5,321 nt of DNA from Bryobacteraceae bacterium (GTDB lineage Bacteria > Acidobacteriota > Terriglobia > Bryobacterales > Bryobacteraceae). Below the pieces are notes generated by a model. It was not told where the DNA came from. It was given only the letters and a program-made list of their open reading frames with translations, and searched no databases. The position numbers and the translations under genes were made by a program. Shown here piece after piece: positions 1 through 5,321 of the stretch. Positions within the stretch are counted from its first letter, which is position 1, and each line of letters opens with the position of its first letter. The stretch covers positions 1 to 5,321 of the forward strand of contig CANGVB010000317.1 in assembly GCA_947456995.1 (NCBI GenBank). Direction: 5' to 3'.

Positions 1-1
1 C

Positions 2-226
2 AGCCGCGTTGGCGGCCTGCCCGAAGCGGTAGATGAAGGCTTCTCCGGCCTGCTGGTTCAGAACAACAAAACTGCCGTTTCCAAAGCGATTCAAGCCATT
101 CGAGAGGATCGCAACCTCGCCCTCCGTTTCAGTGAGAATGCCCGCCGCCGCTACCTTCAGCTCTTCACACTCGAACACATGGTGGCAAACACCCTCGCGG
201 CCTACAAGGAACTCCACAATGTCTGA
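2..226 (+). CDS. GT4-type glycosyltransferase, C-terminal end only (5' partial)
   Basis: The second frame is open from the first bases to a TGA at 224-226 and gives the last 74 residues of a protein. It begins SRVGGLPEAVDEGFSGLLV, which is the donor-sugar-binding segment of GT-B fold, family GT4 (Glycos_transf_1) enzymes: a Gly-Gly-x-Pro-Glu turn followed by a Gly-Leu-Leu-Val strand. An Arg-rich helix (ENARRRY) and a closing helix (EHMVANTLAAYKEL) follow, as is usual at the C-terminus of this family. Such enzymes move a sugar from a nucleotide donor to a lipid or glycan acceptor, mostly at the cytoplasmic face of the membrane. Donor and acceptor cannot be told from this fragment. Its last 8 bases overlap the start of the prepilin peptidase gene, so the two are probably co-transcribed and translationally coupled. 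Confidence 0.85.
   Translation, partial: SRVGGLPEAVDEGFSGLLVQNNKTAVSKAIQAIREDRNLALRFSENARRRYLQLFTLEHMVANTLAAYKELHNV
206..210 (+). promoter_or_regulatory. ribosome binding site deciding the prepilin peptidase start
   Basis: AAGGA lies 8 bases before the ATG at 219, inside the end of the upstream glycosyltransferase gene. It is the clearest Shine-Dalgarno match I found among the starts in the window, and it supports the short, 275-residue form of the prepilin peptidase. Confidence 0.7.
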
Positions 227-1046
227 AATCGCACTGGCCGCCTCGCTCGCCGCTCTCTTCGGTTTGCTGATTGGCAGCTTTCTCAATGTCTGCATCTTCC
301 GTCTGCCTCGGGACCTCAGTGTGGTTCACCCGCGTTCTTTCTGCATCGAATGTGAAAAGCAAATTGCCTGGTACGACAATATCCCCGTCTTGAGCTATCT
401 GATACTGGGTGCCAAATGCCGCTATTGCGGGGCGGCCATTTCCTGGCGATATCCGGTGGTGGAATTGCTCACTGGGTTGCTCTTCTACGCTTCCGTGATG
501 CGCTTTGGTGCCACCGCCGAAGCAATCAAGCTCTGCATCTTTTGTGCCCTGATTGTGGGCCTGACCTTCATGGATTTTGAAGAGCGAATTCTGGCTGACG
601 AATTCACTGTAGGTGGCATGATCTTCGGCTTCCTGCTCAGCTTCTTTGTCCCCTTACCTGTATTCATTGGGCACTTCATCCTTCCCTCTGACTGGAAAGA
701 ATCCTTCCTCAGCCTGGGAGAAGCGCTGCTGGGTGGGCTCTTGCCAGCCTTCGTTCTCTGGGGAATCGGTGAACTCTATTACCGCCTTCGAGGCCGCGAA
801 GGCTTAGGGTTCGGAGACGTTAAAATGATCGCCATGATCGGGGCCTTCTACGGATTGCAAGGCTCGCTTGTGACGTTGATATTCGGCAGCCTGGCAGGCT
901 CGGTGCTTGGGCTGCTCTTCATCGCACTCAGCAAGAAAGACGCTGCATCGTATGAACTCCCCTTCGGATCTTTCCTCGGAGTAGCAGCACTGGTGCCGCC
1001 ATTCTTCTACGTGGAAGCATCGCGCGGCATCGTTGTACCATGGTAG
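219..1046 (+). CDS. pilD: prepilin peptidase / N-methyltransferase (type IV pilus or type II secretion)
   Basis: A 275-residue polytopic membrane aspartyl protease (peptidase family A24A). It cleaves the leader of type IV pilins or type II secretion pseudopilins at the inner membrane and N-methylates the new N-terminus. The N-terminal DiS_P_DiS-type domain carries two zinc-binding CxxC pairs, C42/C45 and C67/C70, flanking WYDNIPVLSYL. The catalytic aspartates are D119 in GLTFMDFEERILAD and D200 in GLGFGDVKM (the GxGD motif). D127 sits where many relatives have Pro-Asp, but here it follows Ala. Residues about 143-165 form a longer loop between the catalytic halves. The start at 219 is favoured over the in-frame ATG at 33 because AAGGA at 206-210 lies 8 bases upstream, and the 62-residue extension is basic, unlike the family, and overlaps the glycosyltransferase. 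No pilin, pilB or pilC is visible nearby, so pilus versus secretion use is undecided. Confidence 0.95.
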   Translation: MSEIALAASLAALFGLLIGSFLNVCIFRLPRDLSVVHPRSFCIECEKQIAWYDNIPVLSYLILGAKCRYCGAAISWRYPVVELLTGLLFYASVMRFGATAEAIKLCIFCALIVGLTFMDFEERILADEFTVGGMIFGFLLSFFVPLPVFIGHFILPSDWKESFLSLGEALLGGLLPAFVLWGIGELYYRLRGREGLGFGDVKMIAMIGAFYGLQGSLVTLIFGSLAGSVLGLLFIALSKKDAASYELPFGSFLGVAALVPPFFYVEASRGIVVPW

Positions 1047-1052
1047 GTTGCA

Positions 1053-1868
1053 ATGAATGATCTCTTCGAGACGCTGAAGCACGGGTCTGAGGAATGGATC
1101 CTGGCGAAGAACCTCGATCCTGCGCGCCTGCCGCGTCACATTGCCGTCATCATGGACGGAAATGGCCGCTGGGCCAAACTGCGCCATATGCCGCGCATTG
1201 CTGGCCACAAAGCCGGTGTTAACAGCGTCCGCGAAATCGTTGAATCCTCCGCCCGGCTGGGCATCGAAGCACTCACCCTTTACGCCTTTTCGACCGAAAA
1301 CTGGAAGCGTCCCACGCTGGAAGTTCAGGCCCTCTGGCAACTCCTTCGGCTCTATCTGCGTTCAGAGCTCTCCACCTTGCGAGAGAACAACGTGCGGCTC
1401 AACGCCATCGGTCGCATCGATGAACTGCCGGCCTACGTGCAAACCGAACTTGCACACGTTACCAGCCTGACGGCCGCAAACACAGGGCTGCAACTGAATC
1501 TGGCGCTCAACTATAGCGGCCGTACAGAACTGGTCGACGCCATCCGTGGCATCATCGCTTCCGGCGTTCCAGCCGACGCAGTCGACGAAGAACGGATTGA
1601 ACGTCATCTCTACACAAATGGACTCCCCGAGCCCGATCTGCTGATCCGCACCTCTGGTGAGATGCGTGTCAGCAATTTCCTGCTGTGGCAGATTGCCTAC
1701 AGCGAACTCGTCGTTTCCACAACGCTCTGGCCAGACTTCCGCTGCCGCCATTTGCTGGAAGCTCTTGCGGAATACCAACGAAGAGAACGCCGCTTTGGTG
1801 GAGTAGGAGACTCTTCGACGGATCAGAAGGAAATCGACTCCATCCCTGTCGGCGTAGCTGCGCGATGA
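1053..1868 (+). CDS. uppS: undecaprenyl diphosphate synthase (cis-prenyltransferase)
   Basis: A 271-residue cytosolic/peripheral enzyme that adds eight isopentenyl units to farnesyl diphosphate. It makes the C55 carrier lipid for peptidoglycan and other envelope glycans. All family blocks are present. HIAVIMDGNGRWA (29-41) has the catalytic D35 and N37. FSTENWKRP is at 79-87. The PDLLIRTSGEMRVSNFLLW stretch (194-212) carries R199 and R205 for isopentenyl-diphosphate binding. The IAYSEL segment has E218, and LWPDF (225-229) and YQRRERRFGG (241-250) close the domain. The last 20 or so residues (GDSSTDQKE onward) are a polar tail beyond the usual end. The ATG at 1053 comes 6 bases after the prepilin peptidase stop, with only a weak AGG at 1045-1047. 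The stop overlaps the cdsA start as ATGA. The gene is essential in most bacteria. Chain length is inferred from the family; an acidobacterial variant could differ. Confidence 0.96.
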   Translation: MNDLFETLKHGSEEWILAKNLDPARLPRHIAVIMDGNGRWAKLRHMPRIAGHKAGVNSVREIVESSARLGIEALTLYAFSTENWKRPTLEVQALWQLLRLYLRSELSTLRENNVRLNAIGRIDELPAYVQTELAHVTSLTAANTGLQLNLALNYSGRTELVDAIRGIIASGVPADAVDEERIERHLYTNGLPEPDLLIRTSGEMRVSNFLLWQIAYSELVVSTTLWPDFRCRHLLEALAEYQRRERRFGGVGDSSTDQKEIDSIPVGVAAR

Positions 1869-2641
1869 AACGGATCATCACTGCTGCCTGGCTGGTTCCC
1901 TTCGGCATCTTCAGCATTTTCTTCGCACCAGCATGGTTCTTTGTTCTGGCCGTCTGTATGCTTTCGGTGTTGTGCTTCCGCGAATTTGCGCGAATGGTGG
2001 AGAATCAGGGCCTGGTTAGCTTCAGCCTTACCGGCTATGTTGCGGGCCTTGCTTTGCTGACACTTCCTGACATTGGCTGGACCTCGGTTGCCGTGCTTCC
2101 ATTGCTGGCACTGGGACTCAGCCTTCGCGTCGAAGACTTCAAGACCGGCTTCGCTAGCGCCAGTGCCCTAGTCTTGGGCATCCTTTATATTTTCGGTGCG
2201 TGGCGTTGCGGTATCGCCCTTCATGAAAAAAGCCATCACTGGCTCTTCTTCGCGGCCGCCCTCAATTGGACTGGTGACGTCGCTGCTTACTACACTGGCC
2301 GCACGTTTGGGAAACACAAACTGGCTCCTTCGATTAGCCCGGGCAAGACTATAGAAGGTGCGCTTGGTGGCATCGTGGCGAGCGTCCTCTTTGGTTGTCT
2401 CTACCTGCCCAAAGTGCTTCCTGAGGTAGGACTGCTGGAAGCGGCGGTGCTCTCCATCATCGGCAATGTCGCGGGGCAAATTGGGGACCTCGCCGAGAGC
2501 GCCCTCAAGCGCGGAGCCAACATGAAAGACTCAGGCACCATGCTCGCGGGCCACGGTGGCTGGCTCGATCGTCTGGACTCGAGCCTCTTCTCCATGCCTG
2601 CCATCTACTGGACCCTGATATCCTACTCGCGCTGGCATTAA
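1865..2641 (+). CDS. cdsA: phosphatidate cytidylyltransferase (CDP-diglyceride synthase)
   Basis: A 258-residue integral membrane enzyme that makes CDP-diacylglycerol from phosphatidic acid and CTP, the precursor of phosphatidylglycerol, cardiolipin and phosphatidylethanolamine. The C-terminal family signature spans residues 212-238, with S212, K215-R216, K221-D222, H230-G231-G232, D235-R236 and D238 in the expected spacing; as I recall the pattern, only A228 and W233 deviate. Upstream lie NWTGDVAAYYTGRTFGK (134-150) and SPGKTIEG (158-165), both typical of CdsA, and D208 in the IGDLAES segment. Hydrophobic helices fill roughly residues 7-36, 53-87, 99-119, 165-181 and 190-206. The start at 1865 overlaps the uppS stop as ATGA. 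No Shine-Dalgarno is obvious, so translation is probably coupled. A longer in-frame extension back to 1685 is rejected because it lies inside uppS and is not CdsA-like. Order uppS-cdsA is widely conserved. Confidence 0.95.
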   Translation: MKRIITAAWLVPFGIFSIFFAPAWFFVLAVCMLSVLCFREFARMVENQGLVSFSLTGYVAGLALLTLPDIGWTSVAVLPLLALGLSLRVEDFKTGFASASALVLGILYIFGAWRCGIALHEKSHHWLFFAAALNWTGDVAAYYTGRTFGKHKLAPSISPGKTIEGALGGIVASVLFGCLYLPKVLPEVGLLEAAVLSIIGNVAGQIGDLAESALKRGANMKDSGTMLAGHGGWLDRLDSSLFSMPAIYWTLISYSRWH

Positions 2642-2645
2642 TCTC

Positions 2646-3659
2646 ATGTCCCTACCCAACCCCGAGCCGATTCTCTTCCTGATCGAAGCTTTCCGCCGTT
2701 CTCAGGCGATGTTTACTGCGGTGGAGTTGCGGGTCTTCGACCACCTCGAACACGCGCCGTTGGGCGCACACCAACTGGCCTCGCTGATCCAGGCAAACCC
2801 GGACGCACTCGAGCGCTTGCTCAACACCTGCGTCCATCTCGAACTCCTCACGCTCGATAGCGGGGCTTATTCCAACGCCGCTATCTCCTCTGCCTACCTC
2901 ACGCGCAACTCGCCAGACTCCTTGATCGGCTATATCGAATACTCACAGAAAGCTCTCTGGCATCTGTGGGCCAAGCTGCCCGATGCCGTGCGGGAAGGGA
3001 CTCACCGTTGGGAGCAGGTCTTTGGCGGCCAAGGCGAACTCTTCTCGCATTACTACAAGACCGAAGAAGACAAGCGCAGATTCGTCATGGGCATGCATGC
3101 CTTTGGTCAGATCAGCTCGCCCAAGGTGGTAAGGGCTTTTGACCTCTCTGGCTTCAAGCATCTGGTGGATCTGGGCGGTGCCACCGGGCACCTGCCGATT
3201 GCCGCTTGCCAGGCATACCCTAACCTGAAGGCAAGCGTTTTTGATCTGCCTGCAGTGCTCAACGTCACCCGCGAAGTGATCGACGGCGCGAGCCTGAGTG
3301 ATCGTATTGATACGGTTGGCGGAGACTTCTTTGCCGACCCTTTCCCGCAAGCTGACCTCTTCGCCTTAGGCCGGATTCTGCACGATTGGACGCGCGCCAA
3401 GATTGATCTGCTGCTCAAGAAGATCTACGAAACGCTGCCCGAAGGTGGCGGGATTTTGATTGCCGAAAAGTTGCTCGACGAATCCGGTGTAAAGCCGCTG
3501 TGGACGCTGCTGCAATCGCTCAATATGCTGGTTGTTACCGAAGGTAAAGAGCGCCGCCTGAGTGAGTATAAAGAGATTCTTGAGACGGCCGGCTTTCGCG
3601 ATGTTCAGGGGATTGTGCTGGAGCACTCGCCGCTGGACGCTATCCTTGCTAGGAAGTAA
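2646..3659 (+). CDS. SAM-dependent O-methyltransferase, acetylserotonin O-methyltransferase-like
   Basis: A 337-residue protein with the two-part layout of the O-methyltransferase family 2 (Methyltransf_2) group. An all-helical dimerisation/winged-helix domain (about 8-100) starts with FRRSQAMFTAVELRVFDHL. The SAM-binding Rossmann domain follows. Motif I is HLVDLGGATGHLPIA (172-186). FDLPAVL (199-205) carries the acidic residue that binds the SAM ribose. GGDFFADPFP (225-234) and GRILHDW (242-248) come next; H246 aligns with the catalytic base His of plant family-2 enzymes. IAEKLLDE and GKERRLSEYKEILETAGF close the fold. The substrate is likely a small hydroxylated molecule, but nothing in the sequence names it. 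The gene starts 4 bases after cdsA and shows no clear Shine-Dalgarno, so it is probably translated by coupling from the cdsA message. It is the last + strand gene before the strand switch. It might instead be a C-, N- or quinone methyltransferase; only the fold is secure. Confidence 0.85.
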   Translation: MSLPNPEPILFLIEAFRRSQAMFTAVELRVFDHLEHAPLGAHQLASLIQANPDALERLLNTCVHLELLTLDSGAYSNAAISSAYLTRNSPDSLIGYIEYSQKALWHLWAKLPDAVREGTHRWEQVFGGQGELFSHYYKTEEDKRRFVMGMHAFGQISSPKVVRAFDLSGFKHLVDLGGATGHLPIAACQAYPNLKASVFDLPAVLNVTREVIDGASLSDRIDTVGGDFFADPFPQADLFALGRILHDWTRAKIDLLLKKIYETLPEGGGILIAEKLLDESGVKPLWTLLQSLNMLVVTEGKERRLSEYKEILETAGFRDVQGIVLEHSPLDAILARK

Positions 3660-3770
3660 ATCTGCGGCTTTATTGGATGAACGATGGCGCCAATGAAAAT
3701 TAGCAACAGCACTTTCAGCTTTCTATAGTTTCTGGGGACTTCACTACTCACACTTTCAGGTAAATAGCAT
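3660..3770. other. convergent intergenic region, AT-rich, no clear terminator
   Basis: This 111-base gap separates the end of the + strand cluster from the end of the - strand genes. GC is about 40% over 3661-3780 by hand count, well below the flanking operon. Both transcription units should end here, yet I see no strong GC-rich stem followed by a T run. The only candidates are weak: ATTGG/CCAAT around 3673-3694 and an A/T-rich imperfect stem at 3763-3789 (AATAG/CTATT enclosing ATTC/GAAT) that overlaps the - strand stop codon. A 9-base direct repeat CACTTTCAG occurs at 3710-3718 and 3751-3759 and may be chance. Confidence 0.5.
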
Positions 3771-4079
3771 TCAAAGAATTTTATCTATTGGCGTCCGGCC
3801 TTCGGGATCTCGCCGATACTTGCGTACACCTAGCCAAACCAAAAACGCACATAAAAGCATTCCCATTAAACTTACAAATAAATCATTTTCGAGCATTCCC
3901 TGCGACAGACAGCCCAGCAAAAAACCCATTCCAGCTGAGACGGAACTGGTCAACCGTATCAATCCCTTTAGTCGCGAAACTGGAGCTAATGCCGATACAA
4001 CGACACAGACGCACGCTGATAGAAAAAAGTACAGAGATACGAAGTTCAAGATCGACTCAATTGTTTCAACTGAACTCAT
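3771..4079 (-). CDS. small three-helix membrane protein of unknown function
   Basis: I do not recognise this protein. From the ATG at 4077-4079 it has 102 residues. Hydrophobic stretches at about 10-32 (rich in Val and Cys, with ACVCVVVSALA), 45-63 (SSVSAGMGFLLGCLSQ) and 67-85 (LFVSLMGMLLCAFLVWLGV) suggest three membrane helices. A basic KYRR cluster and a short polar tail (DPEGRTPIDKIL) follow, so the C-terminus is probably cytoplasmic. A TTG start at 4091 would add four residues (MSIN), but a small hairpin abuts that codon and neither start has a visible Shine-Dalgarno. GC over 3781-4080 is about 45%, clearly lower than the + strand genes, which may mark later acquisition. It lies about 60 bases downstream of the DUF4440 gene on the same strand and could be co-transcribed. 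The uneven hydrophobic pattern supports this strand over overlapping + strand frames, but without homologues the gene call stays moderate. Confidence 0.6.
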   Translation of the reverse strand: MSSVETIESILNFVSLYFFLSACVCVVVSALAPVSRLKGLIRLTSSVSAGMGFLLGCLSQGMLENDLFVSLMGMLLCAFLVWLGVRKYRRDPEGRTPIDKIL

Positions 4080-4092
4080 GTTTATTGACAAG

Positions 4093-4106
4093 CCGATAGG
4101 GATCGG
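4093..4106. repeat. short inverted repeat (hairpin) between two - strand genes
   Basis: CCGATAGGGATCGG forms a 5-base-pair stem with a 4-base loop. It sits between the DUF4440 gene end and the ATG of the small membrane gene. On the - strand it is followed by CTTGTCAATAAAC, which has no T run, so it is a poor intrinsic terminator. It could act as a small leader structure or be chance. It directly abuts the alternative TTG codon at 4091. Confidence 0.25.
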
Positions 4107-4139
4107 AGCTTACGGTAGCAAAGACGAAACTGCTATTTG

Positions 4140-4547
4140 TCAGCTCGGAAGCTTAACCGTATGGCGGCCCAACAAGAGCCAGCCTTCGCCTGACTTCACC
4201 CACATCATCATGAAGTGCAACGGCACAATCACGCCACCTACATTATGGGCATCCATCTTGCCATGAAGCATAGCTGAGCTTCCATCAGGGCTTACAACGA
4301 TGGTGACAGGCTCGCGCTCCTGGAAGTCAATATTCTTGTTTACCAGAGCGGCAATGCACTCGGCCTTGTTCTCTACTTTGGCGTTGGAGTGGCTGTACAT
4401 CAGGTCAGAAGCAAGAAGCGCGTCGAGCGCTGCACCATCACCCACCTTGGCGGCGGCATTGAAACTCGCAAACGCGGAGCGGACGGCCTCTTCGGCGTTG
4501 GCAATCAGAGAAGAATCGTTCATCGTCGGGTAGTTTACCGCACTCAT
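4140..4547 (-). CDS. DUF4440/SnoaL-like NTF2-fold protein
   Basis: A 135-residue soluble protein with the layout of the DUF4440 branch of the NTF2-like superfamily. An N-terminal amphipathic helix (EEAVRSAFASFNAAAKVGD, about 19-37) is followed by a second helix (AALDALLASD, 39-48). Next comes the hallmark LMYSHSNAKVENKAECIAAL (49-68), then strands around VTIVVSPDGSSAMLHGKMDA (81-100), PLHFMMMWVKSGEGWLLLGRH (109-129) and the end. These cone-shaped folds serve as small-molecule-binding proteins, isomerases, dehydratases or lone scaffolds, so no reaction can be assigned; a His in YSHS and H129 line up with positions often in the pocket. No signal peptide is seen. ATG at 4547 is used; ATG at 4523 (residue 9) is possible because the first eight residues look non-conserved, and neither has a strong Shine-Dalgarno. 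It starts 18 bases after the membrane protein gene upstream, suggesting one transcript. Confidence 0.85.
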   Translation of the reverse strand: MSAVNYPTMNDSSLIANAEEAVRSAFASFNAAAKVGDGAALDALLASDLMYSHSNAKVENKAECIAALVNKNIDFQEREPVTIVVSPDGSSAMLHGKMDAHNVGGVIVPLHFMMMWVKSGEGWLLLGRHTVKLPS

Positions 4548-4565
4548 GGCGACAACAGCACCAGA

Positions 4566-5321
4566 TCACCAATCAGAACTCGCGCCGCCTCCACCGGAAT
4601 CGCCCCCACCGAACTGGGCACCAGTATTGTTCGCTTGCGGGGCCGGTGTGATGGCTAGCGGGGCGTCGACCCCGATTGCGGTAGTCGCTGCGTTGATCCA
4701 CTCTTTGTCCTTACCTGAAAGGCGACGCGCCGTAAAGCCCAGGCGGGTTTCGTTAGGCCCCTGGGCCAGCCAGCGCCGGATCACGAGCACGACAACAATG
4801 AAGAAGGCGCCAAGTAGCATCGGGTCCCAACTGTGCTGCTGGCCACCGAAATATGGCTTGTTTGTAACGAGGGTGAGGATCGCAACGATCAGGCCCGCCG
4901 CGATGACAAAGCGGTCTCTCAGTCGAAGGCCACGGGCGAGCACGACAGGCGGCAGGCACCAGATTAAGCCCCAAGTAGTCCAATAAAACGCCGTTGAGAA
5001 CTCGCTATTGGAAGGAGCCGCAAACCATCCCCGTCCGTGTACTTTCAGGTCTGAAAGCTGAAGGTTGATCGCGACATAGATTCCAAACCAAAGCAAAGCT
5101 TCAGCAATAGAAAATCGCTGGTTGAGATAGCTCTGATGATAACGAGGGCGCAGGCGAAGCACTGCCGACAGTACGACGGCATAAAGCGCAATTACCGAGA
5201 GGTGACGCACTGCGGCGGGCACGGTCCACAAAAAGGGAAGCCATAGCGGACCTATCATGCCCGCAAAGAAAAAGTATGGGAGCCCGAATCGATGCCAGAT
5301 CCAGAAGGAGAGAATCGATCC
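4566..5321 (-). CDS. polytopic membrane protein with Gly-rich C-terminal tail (5' partial)
   Basis: The frame stays open from its TGA at 4566-4568 to the right edge, giving 251 visible residues. The first ATG is at 5256-5258, but the 21 codons before it read GSILSFWIWHRFGLPYFFFAG, which continues a hydrophobic segment, so the true start lies outside the window. Numbering from that Met, likely membrane helices are near -8 to 14, 19-36, 51-68, 91-108, 116-133 and 146-163. They are linked by Arg-rich loops (LRLRPRYHQ, RGLRLRDR, VIRRW). A soluble region follows (164-210, with GFTARRLSGKDKEW), then a low-complexity tail, FGGGDSGGGGASSDW, at the very C-terminus. Similar Gly/Ser tails ending in an aromatic residue occur on TPM-domain and DUF2207 membrane proteins, but I see neither domain here. 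No catalytic motif is evident. It lies directly upstream of the DUF4440 gene. Confidence 0.75.
   Translation of the reverse strand, partial: GSILSFWIWHRFGLPYFFFAGMIGPLWLPFLWTVPAAVRHLSVIALYAVVLSAVLRLRPRYHQSYLNQRFSIAEALLWFGIYVAINLQLSDLKVHGRGWFAAPSNSEFSTAFYWTTWGLIWCLPPVVLARGLRLRDRFVIAAGLIVAILTLVTNKPYFGGQQHSWDPMLLGAFFIVVVLVIRRWLAQGPNETRLGFTARRLSGKDKEWINAATTAIGVDAPLAITPAPQANNTGAQFGGGDSGGGGASSDW

Noticed and set aside
33..218. In-frame N-terminal extension of the prepilin peptidase starting at 33
   Set aside because: It overlaps the glycosyltransferase coding frame, is basic and Ser/Pro-rich unlike the family's N-terminus, and the ATG at 219 has a good AAGGA site 8 bases upstream.
804..1340. Long - strand frame (178 residues) across the prepilin peptidase/uppS junction
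   Set aside because: It is antisense to two securely identified genes and shows no recognisable domain; long antisense frames are common in GC-rich coding DNA.
1685..1864. In-frame extension of cdsA back to 1685
   Set aside because: It lies wholly within uppS, lacks CdsA similarity, and the ATGA overlap at 1865 gives a normal 258-residue enzyme.
3710..3759. Two copies of CACTTTCAG 41 bases apart in the convergent gap
   Set aside because: Two 9-base copies with no further structure, palindrome or regular spacing are not enough to call an operator, attachment site or CRISPR-like repeat.
4098..4126. Possible - strand promoter TTGCTA-17-TATCGG before the small membrane gene
   Set aside because: Only 4 of 6 and 3 of 6 bases match the sigma-70 boxes, and the -10 half overlaps the hairpin; too weak to call.
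3820..4266. A + strand 148-residue frame across the low-GC patch and the DUF4440 gene
   Set aside because: It begins at TTG, overlaps the recognisable DUF4440 gene on the other strand and has no domain-like pattern. The - strand frame gives a coherent membrane protein instead.
5042..5057. Perfect 7-base inverted repeat CTTTCAG-GT-CTGAAAG
   Set aside because: It lies inside the membrane protein coding region where it encodes an ordinary LSDLK stretch, has only a 2-base loop, and is probably chance.

Overview
The window looks like a bacterial chromosome segment, probably from an Acidobacteriota relative (perhaps Solibacter/Bryobacter-like). That placement is inferred from the feel of the protein sequences and the moderately high GC of the main genes (60% in one 60-base line of uppS); there is no rRNA or other direct taxonomic marker. 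No tRNA, rRNA, CRISPR array, insertion sequence or phage gene is visible.

Left part (2-3659, + strand): five tightly packed genes that read as one transcription unit entered from the left. They are the 3' end of a GT4-type glycosyltransferase, a prepilin peptidase (PilD/GspO type), undecaprenyl diphosphate synthase (uppS), phosphatidate cytidylyltransferase (cdsA) and an acetylserotonin O-methyltransferase-like SAM methyltransferase. Junctions are an 8-base overlap, a 6-base gap, an ATGA 4-base overlap and a 4-base gap. The theme is the cell envelope: lipid carrier (UppS), phospholipid precursor (CdsA), glycan transfer (glycosyltransferase) and processing of pilin or pseudopilin precursors. 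The methyltransferase stands where many bacteria have dxr and rseP after cdsA.

Centre (3660-4139): an AT-richer stretch (about 40% GC over 3661-3780 and 45% over 3781-4080 by hand count). It holds the convergent junction between the + strand cluster and the - strand genes, and a small unrecognised three-helix membrane protein on the - strand.

Right part (4140-5321, - strand): an NTF2-like DUF4440/SnoaL-type small protein, preceded 18 bases upstream by the 3' portion of a polytopic membrane protein with a glycine-rich tail ending in Trp. That reading frame stays open to the right edge, so the gene is cut by the window and its real start is not visible.

Nothing here proves a new system. The least explained material is the low-GC small membrane gene and the glycine-tailed membrane protein next to the NTF2-like gene.
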